From Setaria digitata (taxonomy: Eukaryota; Nematoda; Chromadorea; Rhabditida; Setariidae), in contig RCAB01000879.1 in assembly GCA_003640385.1 (NCBI GenBank), forward strand, positions 1 to 14,563: 14,563 nucleotides of DNA, given 5' to 3'. Below the pieces are notes generated by a model, which saw only the letters and a program-made list of their open reading frames with translations, did no database searches and was not told the DNA's origin. Within the stretch, counting starts at the first letter, position 1; every line of letters starts with the position of its first letter. Shown in pieces: positions 1 through 10,014 of this stretch. A program made the translations under genes and the position numbers.

Positions 1-375
1 GCACGTATTTTACCTTACTACACGTTTCTTATCATAATGCACGTATTTTACCTCACTATACGTTTCTTATCATAATGCACGTATTTTACCTTACTACACG
101 TTTCTTATCATAATGCACGTATTTTACCTTACTACACGTTTCNCACGTATTTTACCTTACTACATGTTTCTTATCATAATGCACGTATTTTACCTTACTA
201 CACGTTTCTTATCATAATGCACGTATTTTACCTTACTACACGTTTCTTATCATAATGCATGTAGTTCACCTTACTGCACGTTTCTTATCATAGTTCACGT
301 ATTTTACCTTACTACACGTTTCTTATCATAATGCACGTATTTTATTGCACGTTTCTTACGTTTCTTATTATCATA
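1..375. repeat. 38-bp tandem repeat array built from a doubled 19-mer
   Basis: About nine copies of a 38-bp unit begin at 1, 39, 77, 115, 144, 181, 219, 257, 295 and 333. Most are nearly identical. The copy at 257 is diverged, and the last one decays into partial units by about 375. The copy at 115 is cut at 142 by the single N at 143, and the next copy lacks its first base. The unit splits into two 19-base halves, GCACGTATTTTACCTTACT and ACACGTTTCTTATCATAAT, which match at about 13 of 19 positions. The array starts at the window edge, so it probably continues to the left. No coding potential is convincing here. Confidence 0.95.
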
Positions 376-1285
376 CATTTTCCACATCCTTTATCCTATT
401 ACTTGTATAAAAACTATTCTATTCGATGCATAATCTTTATCCCAATCATCGCAAAACAAATTTACTTTATTTTATTTTTTTATATTTTTATTTTTTTGTT
501 GTTGCTGCTGTTTCACTTTTTGCAATTTTAATTAATTAATTGATCAAATAAGCACAATTAAAGAATGAGATGGAAATGCTAAGTTATGATTAGTAAAAAT
601 TTTACATCGCAAATGTTTTCACATATTTTCTTTTTTTTTTCTAATTAAAGGAAGGAAAAAAAAAAAAGGAAAAAAGGTGCCATCGAATTATTTCTCTTAC
701 TTATTTTTTATACTAGAAAGCATTTATCAAAAATTGATAATTTTTATCTTATATGGGAAGAAATTTTTTTTTCCATTGAAAATTTCAATTATTACTGCTC
801 ATAATCGAAGCAAAAAATATTTTTTTTTTGAACGATTTTATCTTCTATATCACTACTGATTTCGAAGGTAATAGTGTTCAAAAATTTCCAGTCTTATTAA
901 TTTTTTATTCCAAATAATTTTTTTTTTCAATAGAAATTTGAAAATTTTATTTCAGTTTATTTCCGAAAAAAAAAAACAAAAAAAACTACTTGAAACTTTC
1001 AATTTGCCAAAATGGTGCGAAATTATTTATCAGTGACATTTTGGCAAGAATTTTCAATTTTGCTAATATTAATATGACAAATGTGACAACAAAGGAACAT
1101 GCATCGATGAACTGCAAATGGCTTTGATAACCTTTATTCGATATTTTGAGAATAAAAATATTTTTCCATTTCTATGCCAAATTACTGCTAACAATTTTGC
1201 ATTCTTGCATGAATCACCTGACCTTTCGATCATATTGCAAAGGAAAAAAGAAAAGGTTTTTTTTTAAGAAATATCAAATTTTCAG
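376..1285. other. AT-rich upstream region without a gene
   Basis: No coding exon is supported. The open frames here are AT-rich chance frames full of Phe, Ile and Tyr, with no splice context. The stretch holds several A and T runs and one perfect 11-bp inverted repeat at 1004-1047. It should contain the promoter and outron of the + strand gene that follows, but I recognise no promoter element. Confidence 0.6.
1004..1047. repeat. Perfect 11-bp inverted repeat
   Basis: TTGCCAAAATG (1004-1014) and CATTTTGGCAA (1037-1047) are exact reverse complements separated by 22 bases. TTGAAA lies outside the left arm and its complement TTTTCAA outside the right arm, so a longer imperfect symmetry is possible. 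It lies about 240 bases upstream of the secreted-protein gene. It could be a hairpin, a remnant of a small element, or a pair of binding sites; the sequence does not decide. Confidence 0.75.
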
Positions 1286-1292
1286 AAATAAA
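1279..1292 (+). promoter_or_regulatory. Probable spliced-leader trans-splice acceptor and very short leader
   Basis: The nematode-type acceptor ATTTTCAG ends at 1285, only seven bases before the ATG at 1293. No coding frame with a donor is evident upstream. In nematodes such an acceptor just before a start codon usually receives a spliced leader, leaving an extremely short 5' untranslated region. That reading is inference; the acceptor match is seen directly. Confidence 0.6.
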
Positions 1293-4200
1293 ATGAATTA
1301 CTGGTTGGAACTGTGTGCTGTCGCGTTTGTTTGGATCGTAAGTTACCTGTCTAAAATTGTCCAAGCTTTTAAAATATTTTACTTCTTACCATCACGTTGA
1401 TGAAATCATGTTCAGTGAAAATGGCTTATTTTAATTCGTGAATTCTCAGACGTTCGTATTATTATCTCTATCATCTTTTTCTTACTGGAAGTTTAAATGA
1501 TCCATTGTTATTCTTATAAATTTAAACCATGATATTACTAATGAATTAAATGATGGGCAGCTTTTTTTTTTTCTTTTTTTTTTTGTAAATTTAACTTTAT
1601 GAAGTTCCAAAATACCTAATTATTTTCATTACCAACAATTAATATTTGAAATTGTGACCCAAAAAATGGCCATTGACTGAGGAAAGACCAAAGAAGTGGT
1701 GAAGTGAAACAAAAGAGGTCTAATTAAGTTATACACATATTTATGATAAAATATGTAGGAATAAAACCACCACGTATATATTTATCGACATTACACTTCT
1801 TAAAAGTTGACCTTCAAGTTTAGATCTTCATACGTCATTGAACACTCTCCATTTCATCGAAGAATTGCATATATGTTAACATTACTAAAATTAATTTTTT
1901 CCCCAAAAAAAAAAAAAAAAAACGGTTAAAATAATAAAAAGTTGTTAATTATTACTATTAATTCCCATTAATCCTTATTATAAATCGGTATTAATTATTA
2001 CTGACCATTATTACCACCAATTATTATTATTATTGATTATTACTGAACATTATTTTCAATTATTCCTATTAATCATTTTAATTAATTATTATATCAGTTT
2101 TTAGTGCATTTGTCAATTCTTAGCAATATTTGGTAATTGTTATTAGTGCTGCTAATTTATTGTTAATTGCTGCTAATTATTATTTTCACTACTAGTTTCG
2201 TTTTTATCATTTATCACTACTAGGAAAAAAGTTCTCAAAATACTTAAGAAATATTTATAATGATATATTGTATTTTTATTTAAATACAGCATTTTTAAAA
2301 TTGATAATTCCTTTTTCTTTCTTCATTTCTTACAATTTTTTGATAAAATTGTTTTTTTCTCATGGAATAATTTTAATATGGAATTGAAAATTTTATTCAG
2401 TTAATGATATTATTCAGCACATTCACTTGTGAAATGCATCCAACTGCTGGATGAAGGTCCATAATGAACTTAATCCTAATTAATAATTTAAAAAATAAAA
2501 TAAAATAAAATGCAATACTGAAATAAATGTTTATTTGCCTCTGACTTTTTTTTTTTGAAATTATTCAATTCGAAATCGGATTTTAGGCTAAATTTGAACA
2601 AAATATGAACAAAATATTTTTCCAAATTGAAAAAAATTTTTTTTTTTTGAAAAACAAAATTGATAAACATGGTTTTTTCCTCGGAAAAATCAAAACACAA
2701 AAATTTTTTCAATGCCTATTTGCAAAAATAGGATTTATATATTGAATTTAATACATTCATTCATTCATGCCAAAATCTGATGCTGCTTTTTTTTTTAATT
2801 TTTAATTGGCCCGCATAATTTTTTCATTCAACGATTTTTAATTCAAATTTCAGAATGCAATAAATGTTTATTTGCCTCTGACTTTTTTTTTTTGAAATTA
2901 TTCAATTCGAAATCGGATTTTAGGCTAAATTTTCAATCAAATATAATTTTCAAAAAAAAAAAAGAAGTAGAAAAATTGCCAGCGATTGTTTGACAAACTA
3001 ACAAATAATAATAATATTTTAGAAAAAAAAATCATGTACATGAAAGCAAATAAAGTTTATGGTTCCATAAAATAAAAATTCTTGCAGACCATTAAATTAC
3101 TTATTGAAATAGCGCTATTTCGAGCATCTATTATCTGTTGTAAAGATAATTTCTCTGGTCTTTAAATTAAATCAATTAATAATGACCCATCAACTATAAT
3201 TATTTGCAAATTCAAATCAAAAATAACAGAAAAAAAAAACAATTCAGTGAGATTAAATATATGATTAAATAAATCTGGTAGTCCACAATGAACTTAATCC
3301 TAATTAATAATTTAAAAAATAAAATAAAATAAGATGCAATACTGATTTCTTTATCTGCTTTTTTTTTGTCATTTTTTTTGGTTTGCAGTGAAATTTTGAA
3401 AAGTTCAATTTTTTTCCTTCGTTTTTTTTTTTTTTTTTTCAATAATCCAATTTGATTAGCAATTCATTTTTAATTTTAATTGTTTCTTTTTTTTTCCATA
3501 GTGATTTATTATATTCTTACAGGTACATGCTGGACGAAGTTGTCCTTTAATGGCAACTTTCAATGATTATATGAAATGCGTCGACGGAACTGTTTCGAAT
3601 GATTATGGTGCATTTGAAACAGAAATCAGGGAGCATAACCGGTTAATTTGTTGATTATTTAAATTTTTCGAGTTTTTTTCTTCACATTTTAAAAACATTA
3701 AATTATTTTGAGAAATGAACGAAATGGAATTTGTTCATTAAGCGAAATGATTTACTTGCTTTATTTTCACATGTAATTGAGTATCAACAATTAACTGTGA
3801 AAAAAAAAATGATAATTGACAAAATTTATTACTTGGTAATTATTTTTGAATATGAAAGAGTAGAAGTAACTGTTCGGTGTAATCCTAAATCTCAAAAATT
3901 TAAAAATTCTAGTAAAGTACAGTTAATGTGTAGTCTGGTTTGTAACTGATTGCATATTATGTATTATTCATATAATTAAAATATATCTTTCACTTAGTGG
4001 TTTATTTCAATTTTTTCTTTAAAAATTAAGGAAAGGAATATTCGAAAAAATATAAGAATTTTTTAAAAGCAAGAATAATTAATTTTCACTATCTCTAAAT
4101 TTAAAATCTCTTGCAAAATAATAATTAATGTGGGGCCTGATTTAAAATTGATTGTATATTGTGTATTATTTATATAATTAAAATCAATCTTTTTACTCAA

Positions 4201-7200
4201 AAACAATTAATTTTCATCAAGAATAATTAATTTTTAAATAATGTAAATCTAATAAAGAATGATTAATTTTCATTGATGTAGTCTTTCAGAAAAGAATAAA
4301 AAATTTTGATTTATTCACAAATTAATTATTATTTCTCTCAATTTTTACAGTCTTGCAATCAAGTCGTGTTTTGCGCAAACGATTCCGGAAGGAAATGAGA
4401 AAAATCGCTGCGTTTTAGCGATTTCCGATTTGAACAACAAAGCTTGGGATCGTAATGGTCCGCTGCGTAATTGCTCAATTTGTCGAACGGTTCTTTAATT
4501 GAATTCTTTCTTTTTTTTTTTAAATTTTTTTTAAATTAATTTCTACTACTGAATTAAATGATAAAATTGATATATTATTAATATATTTGTGAGTATTTAT
4601 CTGCATTCAAATTCAAATGTACGTTGAATTGACGTTTAGTTCAATATCGTTAGTAGCATGTTAGCAAATTTAATGTATGCTTAACTACATTTTTTTTTGA
4701 ACTAATTTTTCTTTTCCTTTTTTTTTTTTTTTTTTTATAATATTATTGATCAATTTGCATTATGAATTGAATTTTTATATCTTAAGCGTAAATTTGACTA
4801 AAAATAGTTAAATTAAATTTGAGAAAAGAATATCGATTAATTGTAAATGAGTGTTGTATTTGATGATTCAGTTTTCATGATTAATTAATTGCAGTTTGCT
4901 AATGGAGCAATTAAAGCAATAATGTCAACTTCATTCACAGAGCAAAAATGTATACGTACAGAAATTTCCAAAGCTATAACATCAGAAGCCGTATACTGCC
5001 TGCGAAATAAGATGAGCGATTTTACAGGAATTCTGGAATTTCCGGATTTCGAAGAAGGTTCATATAAGTTTAGGGAAGCAGTGTAAGTGCTATATAATAT
5101 CTCCTATATAGGGTGAATTTTGCTTCTTTTTTTTTTTTTTTTTTTTTCATTCTTTCTCTTAATTAATAAGTATTATTAATGATGAGAAATACTGACAAAT
5201 GATGATTTTAGAATTGATTCGATCTCAGATCATATTCTAATATATAGTCGTCTAGCATTTTGTAATGATCGTAAACCAACACGTGCAGATGCAACACGTC
5301 GATGTATGAAAAAACCATTTGATGGATATTTGACAAAGCATTGCAATGGTTAAAAATATTTCATTTAATTTATTAAAAAATTCTTTTTCTCAATTCAAAA
5401 ATTCATAAACATTGTTCGAAAATTTTACTTTTAAGGGAAATAAAAAAGATTAACCTGAAATCCACCAAAAAAAAAAAAAAGATGAAGAATCGACTAGTGG
5501 AAGATTTGTCATACTGAAATATATCTAAAATAAAAGAACGACTGAAAGGATTTGGAGATATCAGTAATATATTTCTCGTCAAATACAAAATCTGTAACAA
5601 TTTAAAAAATATCCACATGATTTAGCTTAAATGATAGTTTTATTCTGTTGAATGTATTTGATCAGATTCTAATGGTTTCACTGATTCAGATAAAAATCAA
5701 TCCGATAAAATTGATTTATTCACTTTTTGTTTACTTTTTTTTTTCAGTTCTGAAAGCTTGTGAAGGGAAGATTTCAAAGGAGTGCCAAGCTCAGACTATA
5801 CAATTAAGGAAAGCAACTTGCGAATGTGTTGAAACTACTCGAGCTGATCTGAAAAAGCGCCTAGCATCTATTGCACAAGCTATTAGAGATGTAATTTGCA
5901 ATTTCTAATTCGTAATCAATTTATTATTCTTCTGAAATAGGATGGAAAAGTTTAATGTATCTTTTGTAATTGTAATATATATTACATTAAATGAAAATGA
6001 TAATTCTTATACAAAATTTAGTTTATTATCAATTTTTTTTTCAGTATATTTCATTCATGAAACTAATCTTTGCTAAAATAGCAGTAATAAAATTTGAATT
6101 TTACTATGGTATTAGTTTATATAAAAGCTTTGAAAATTTATGTAAGCTTTGATTTGGTGTTTTTGGTTGTCTGAGGAAATTCGTAAAAGTTTTGCACAAT
6201 TTTTCCTGTAATTTTATTCATTTTTTGCTCATGTTTTATTTATCAAAAACTTTGGATTAAGAATTATTTCTTTTCAATTTAAAATTTTTTTCTATTAATT
6301 TCTGTTATGTTTAAATACCTCAAAAATCAAAGCAACTTAAAAATTTTTCTGTGTTTTCACGTAATCATAATAATTTTTTGGTTGTTGAAAATCCACAGTT
6401 AATCTTCTTTCATCAAAATATATTTTTACTCCTTCTTTGCCTTCTTTTTTAAAACTTTTTAAAAGAAATTTTACAAATAATAATTTATGGTTCAACTCAT
6501 TATTTCTCATCTTCTACTAGCTTAACTTGAAATTTTTGTGAATAAATATTATAATATGAGGCGTTTTAGGTTGTTGATGGAAATGACCGTGGTGCAGCGG
6601 CAATTGGTGATGGAAATAAAGTTGATCAGTGCGTATCAAATATCAAAAACTTAGTGTTAGTGATTAAAGTATTTCAATTTTTATTTTTTTGTTGAAGAAT
6701 TTGTCTTTTGAAATTTTCCTCGTTACTGATCTTCAAAATTTGAGGATCGAAATATGATTGTAGTTATGTATTTGCTTTCAATCAACAATAACATGGTGTT
6801 TTTTTTTTTTTGATGTTTTATTTATTTTTTGTCATTTCATAGTATCTAATTTTGCAAAATATTCATTGAGAAATCTTTAAAAGAAAAAAAAAACATTAAA
6901 TTTATCAGCATGATAAATGAATAATATTATTGCAATAGCCGTATTGTCATTCTCAGTTATACAATTAATTGTAATTTATTTTTCAATTTAAGGAAAACAC
7001 CAGTAAATGATTGGTTTGAGGTCGTCGATGATGCATTAAAAAAGTGCTTAGAGAAAAAGCCGACAGAGCAAAATCTCGGTCTCGATTCACTTATCAACAT
7101 CGGTTGTCGGAAGGTTACTATATTTTATTACTGTTGCAAAACTTTTTTTTTTTTTAAATTTTGTCCAATTAAGGTTAGTAGGACAGCGAATAAATATTTG

Positions 7201-7489
7201 AATCAAGGCAATAAGAAGGAAAAAAGAAAAAACGAAAATGATACCTTCAATGATAAATTTCTCCTCATCGTAAAGCAGGAAATTATGAAACTTGGAAATT
7301 AATGATTTTGTTATGCTTGGAAAATTGGCGAGATATGAAATAATTAAAAATTAAATTTTTAAGGTAATTGCTGATACAACAGGGACAGCACATATACAAT
7401 TAAAAGCAGGTTTTGATTTTATAAACAATCTTATGGATGCAATGGTTGATCGATCGGGACGTTTTTGTGGTGGTTTATATTGTGAATAA
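1293..7489 (+). CDS. Secreted cysteine-rich protein, nine exons, function unknown
   Basis: I do not recognise the family. Exons are 1293-1337, 3523-3641, 4351-4489, 4895-5082, 5212-5348, 5748-5890, 6570-6655, 6993-7113 and 7364-7489, giving 1104 coding bases and 367 residues. All introns are GT-AG and every junction keeps phase. Residues 1-18 look like a signal peptide: a hydrophobic stretch ending in VHA, a plausible cleavage site. The mature part has 20 cysteines, at 22, 34, 61, 75, 96, 99, 120, 136, 181, 195, 208, 214, 222, 234, 236, 278, 304, 324, 361 and 366. The even number suggests disulfides. There is no further membrane segment, and one N-glycosylation sequon at N95. Much of the chain looks helical and charged, for example 238-257 and 295-308. 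Exon GC is clearly above intron GC, which supports coding. Exon 7 is the least certain: I chose the GTTAGT donor at 6656, because it is the only phase-compatible good one. A role as a secreted nematode protein, perhaps at the host interface, is inference only. Confidence 0.85.
1930..2190. repeat. Degenerate ATT/ATTA low-complexity tract
   Basis: The stretch is dominated by variants of TTATTA, TAATTATT and GCTGCTAATTATT with frequent interruptions. It resembles an old, decayed trinucleotide or tetranucleotide microsatellite. It lies wholly inside intron 1. Confidence 0.7.
2457..2521. repeat. 65-bp dispersed repeat, copy 1
   Basis: It runs from GTCCATAATGAACTTAATCC to GCAATACTGA and matches 3281-3345 at 63 of 65 positions. 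It is followed immediately by copy 1 of the 74-bp repeat. Confidence 0.9.
2522..2595. repeat. 74-bp dispersed repeat, copy 1
   Basis: It runs from AATAAATGTTTATTTGCCTC to TTTTAGGCTAAATTT and is identical to 2859-2932, including an 11-base T run. Identity through a homopolymer indicates a very recent copy, conversion between copies, or an assembly artefact. Confidence 0.93.
2859..2932. repeat. 74-bp dispersed repeat, copy 2
   Basis: It is an exact copy of 2522-2595, lying 337 bases downstream in the same orientation. The flanks differ apart from a short shared AATGCAATA-like stretch just upstream of both copies. Confidence 0.93.
3281..3345. repeat. 65-bp dispersed repeat, copy 2
   Basis: It matches 2457-2521 with two substitutions. 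Here it is not followed by the 74-bp repeat. Confidence 0.9.
3935..3990. repeat. Diverged 56-bp direct repeat inside intron 2, copy 1
   Basis: It aligns without gaps to 4137-4192 at about 47 of 56 positions, with a shared core around TGTATTATTNATATAATTAA. Low sequence complexity lowers the weight of the match. Confidence 0.55.
4137..4192. repeat. Diverged 56-bp direct repeat inside intron 2, copy 2
   Basis: Partner of 3935-3990, about 84 percent identical by hand alignment. Confidence 0.55.
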
Positions 7490-7690
7490 ATTAGTTAAAA
7501 TGTTTTTTTCTTTTCTTTTCCTTTGGAAAAAGTAATTTAAATTGGTAAATTTTTCACCTCTTACTTATAATGAGATATCGAATTGAAATTTTGTCATTTT
7601 TCTTTTTGCTAATGCTTTGATAATTAAATTTGTTTAAATTTTATTATAAGTTTTGCAGTTTTTAAATGTAATTTGCTGGTGTGGAATAAA
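7485..7690 (+). promoter_or_regulatory. Candidate polyadenylation signals of the secreted-protein gene
   Basis: AATAAA occurs at 7485-7490, overlapping the stop codon, and again at 7685-7690, about 200 bases downstream. The second is the more usual position for a 3' end signal. In such AT-rich DNA the hexamer is common by chance, so neither is certain. Confidence 0.4.
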
Positions 7691-8613
7691 ATGTTTATTT
7701 ATTAGTTTTTCTTTTCTTTTTTTTTTTTTTAAATTGCGATGTTTTGTTATACTTCGATTAGAATTATTTTACTTTGAAAATTATTGCAGGATAACATATT
7801 TTTCTCTATTTTCTTTTTTTTTTTTTTTTTTTTTCATACTGATGCTGAGGTGATATTAAAGAAAGAGGACTAATTAATTTCACTATTTAATAACATAATC
7901 TATTTATAAGATTTCTCTTTTTATCCCACTTTCCAAATTCACGTTCATGTAATTTACTCGTAATTTTGTTATAAAATCGCCAACTTGCATTGAAACCAAT
8001 GATAAATGGTACCAACGAACAAAATGCTACCAAAATGTGTGATTGAATGTGGTTTCTGAAATTTCAGTTTTCCCTAAAAATTAAAGTTTAAACTTTTCAG
8101 AGAAACAAAAAAAAGGAACAAATCTATCACTTGATGTATTTCTTTTTTTTTTTTTTGTTACTTTTTTGTTTTTTTTTTTTTCTCCTTTTTTTAACTGGGA
8201 GAACAGCCAGCGTGAGTTACCTTAAAACTGGTATTGAAATTTAACAAATATTAGTACTGCGAAGCAAATATACACTTGATGGTAATTATATTCAAGTCCA
8301 AGTGTACTAAACGAACTGGCATTTTTGAAATTAAACAACTAAGGTATGTTATTTGCAACATATCAAGCTTATATGATTTTTACATTTAAAATTTCATTTT
8401 CAAGTTTTTTTTTTTCAATGAAGCAGTTTAAAAATCCAAAAATTAACGATGTTTAAAAAAAAAAAAAAATTTTTTAGATGAATTTTTTCCAACATCTTTA
8501 ATGTTCAAAGAAAGTATGAGGTGGAAAAGTGAAGAGGTCAACAAAAAAGTGAGAAAATGGAAGAGAGAAGCGATGAGAAAAAAAAAATAAATAAATGTGC
8601 ATATTGGGAAAAA
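7490..8613. other. Intergenic spacer between two convergent genes
   Basis: No exon is supported on either strand. The stretch contains several long T runs (around 7723-7733, 7816-7834, 8144-8157 and 8167-8180). Around 8226-8340 lies a cluster of short direct and inverted repeats. It should hold both 3' ends. Confidence 0.6.
8226..8340. repeat. Short direct repeats flanking an inverted repeat
   Basis: An AACTGGTATTGAAATTTAAC-like segment near 8226 recurs, diverged, near 8315. Between them TACACTTG (8271-8278) and CAAGTGTA (8299-8306) form a perfect 8-bp inverted repeat. The arrangement resembles a decayed small element, but the matches are short. Confidence 0.4.
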
Positions 8614-10014
8614 TTAAAAGCGAATTTTATGAGAAAATTGAATTTTCTCTTTTTCATCAAATAAAATTGAAATATGATGCTTAATTTTTAATAAAACTGA
8701 TTTGTAAAAAAAAAAAAAAAAAAAAAAAGGAAAAGAAGATTTTCTTTTTGGAACAACGATGAAAATATCTCTTTCTGTTCTAAAATGAAATTTATGCATT
8801 CATTAAACATCAGTAAATTTCTTTTCCAAACTCATACATCAATAATTTATTCTGAAAATTTAAAAAAAATACAAATGAATTCAGAAATTTTACGAATTAT
8901 TTTTAAAATTTAAACTAATAAAAAATAAAAATTACCTTAATGGCATAAACTGAAACGGTCCAATGCCATATAAATCCATTAAACTAGCAATAATGCATGA
9001 TATAAATATGATAAAGATACAATATAATGATAAAATAAAATGTATGCGCAAAAGATACAGTGATTTATAACGCCAACCAACGTACAGGAACCAAAAAAGT
9101 CGTAATTGCGTAAGGCCGATAATTGCAATTAATACAGCTGTAACAAAGTGTACCAAATATGCACTTTTAAAAATTACATAAAAATTATCAAATGTTAATT
9201 TGTGGTCTGAAACATTTCAATAATGCAATCATTAATTATTTAATAACCGAGTGGGATAATTTTTCGGAATAAGTTTTTTTTTTATTTTTTTATTCTTATT
9301 TTTTGGTAAATTATATCATTTTTTTGATTCGAATTATTAAGTTTTAAATAATCGAAAAAAAAAAATAAATAAGTCGTTGAGATTGTCACAATGTCATTAA
9401 TATAAATATTGTTTTAGTCATTTTCTTTCTTCGTTATTTTTCATTTATTTCTTTTCCTTCGTCTTGATGATAAATATTATTTTAATTAGCAATTATTTAC
9501 TATTTATGGATAAAAAAAAATTTTATGATAAAAAAGCAAACCATTGACAGTTTTTTCAAATATTATTCCTTGTAAAATGGAATATATAATAGTAAGAAGT
9601 GAAACATATAGCTGAATACTAATTGCAATGAGTACTCGAATATCTGCAAAAATTTTTAGACGAAACTAATAAATTAAAATTTTATTTTATTTATTTATTT
9701 TTTTTTTTTTTTGCATTTCAAAGCTCTAATAGTATTTTAATCGTTTTAATAACATTTAAAAACAGTTTTTTTTTTCAATAATAGAAAAATAACTAAATTT
9801 ACTACATTCAAATAAAAAGAAACTACCCAACGCACTAGGTTAGAGTGTTATTGAAATTAAAATTCTTCTCTTTTTTTTTCAACAATTAATTTAATTTAAG
9901 TATGGGTAAAAAAAAATGATAATAATGCTATCAATAAATTCATAAAATTCACTGACAACAAAAAGTGAATTATTAACCATCAATGTGAAATCGTTTATCT
10001 TTTTCCGATTTCAT
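8614..10014 (-). CDS. Small multi-pass membrane protein, four exons, function unknown
   Basis: I do not recognise the family. Reading on the minus strand, the exons are 10014-9978, 9643-9542, 9206-8936 and 8779-8614, with phases matching at all three GT-AG junctions, for about 191 residues. The start is the first ATG after a TTTTAG acceptor, with an in-frame stop just upstream. Residues 1-15 are charged and probably cytosolic (MKSEKDKRFHIDDIR). Hydrophobic segments lie at about 16-41, 62-80 and 101-122. A shorter aromatic stretch (LRLFWFLYVGW, 81-91) may be a partial or interfacial segment, so there are three or four membrane passes. There is no classical signal peptide. The tail after residue 137 begins TERDIFIVVPKR and then runs into seven Phe codons from a 23-base homopolymer. 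The C-terminus is therefore doubtful: a short intron ending at the CAG before 8699 would instead give an early stop. Exons 1 to 3 are the better supported. Confidence 0.65.
8706..8728 (-). repeat. 23-base A/T homopolymer in the last exon of the membrane-protein gene
   Basis: 23 consecutive A on the + strand would read as a Phe run on the coding strand. It is followed on the coding strand by ACAAATCAG, so it could equally be the polypyrimidine tract of an intron acceptor. Length errors here would change the reading frame of the tail. Confidence 0.8.

Larger units (their letters stand above)
1338..3522 (+). other. Intron 1 of the secreted-protein gene, repeat-rich
   Basis: The 2185-base intron has a good GTAAGTT donor and a TTCTTACAG acceptor. 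It splits the signal peptide between residues 15 and 16. It holds degenerate ATTA-type low-complexity sequence at about 1930-2190, a long A run at about 1906-1921, and two families of recent local duplication. I see no nested gene on either strand; the open frames here are AT-rich and lie over repeats. Confidence 0.75.
3642..4350 (+). other. Intron 2 of the secreted-protein gene
   Basis: A 709-base intron with a GTTAAT donor and a TTTTTACAG acceptor. A 72-codon open frame at 3731-3949 lacks a convincing start or splice context and is judged a chance frame. The intron holds a diverged internal duplication (3935-3990 against 4137-4192). Confidence 0.75.

Noticed and set aside
331..859. Open frames of about 60 codons at 331-531 and 677-859 on the + strand
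   Set aside because: They are translations of AT-rich sequence (Phe, Ile, Tyr, Leu runs), partly over the tandem repeat, with no splice or start context.
2488..3442. Minus-strand frames inside intron 1 (2488-2712 and 3212-3442)
   Set aside because: They overlap the dispersed repeats and homopolymers, are rich in Lys and Phe from A/T runs, and lie inside an intron.
3731..3949. 72-codon + strand frame inside intron 2
   Set aside because: No acceptor or donor links it to the flanking exons, which already join in phase, and the composition matches the intron.
7653..7853. 66-codon + strand frame downstream of the secreted-protein gene
   Set aside because: Dominated by Phe from two T runs; no evidence of splicing or similarity.
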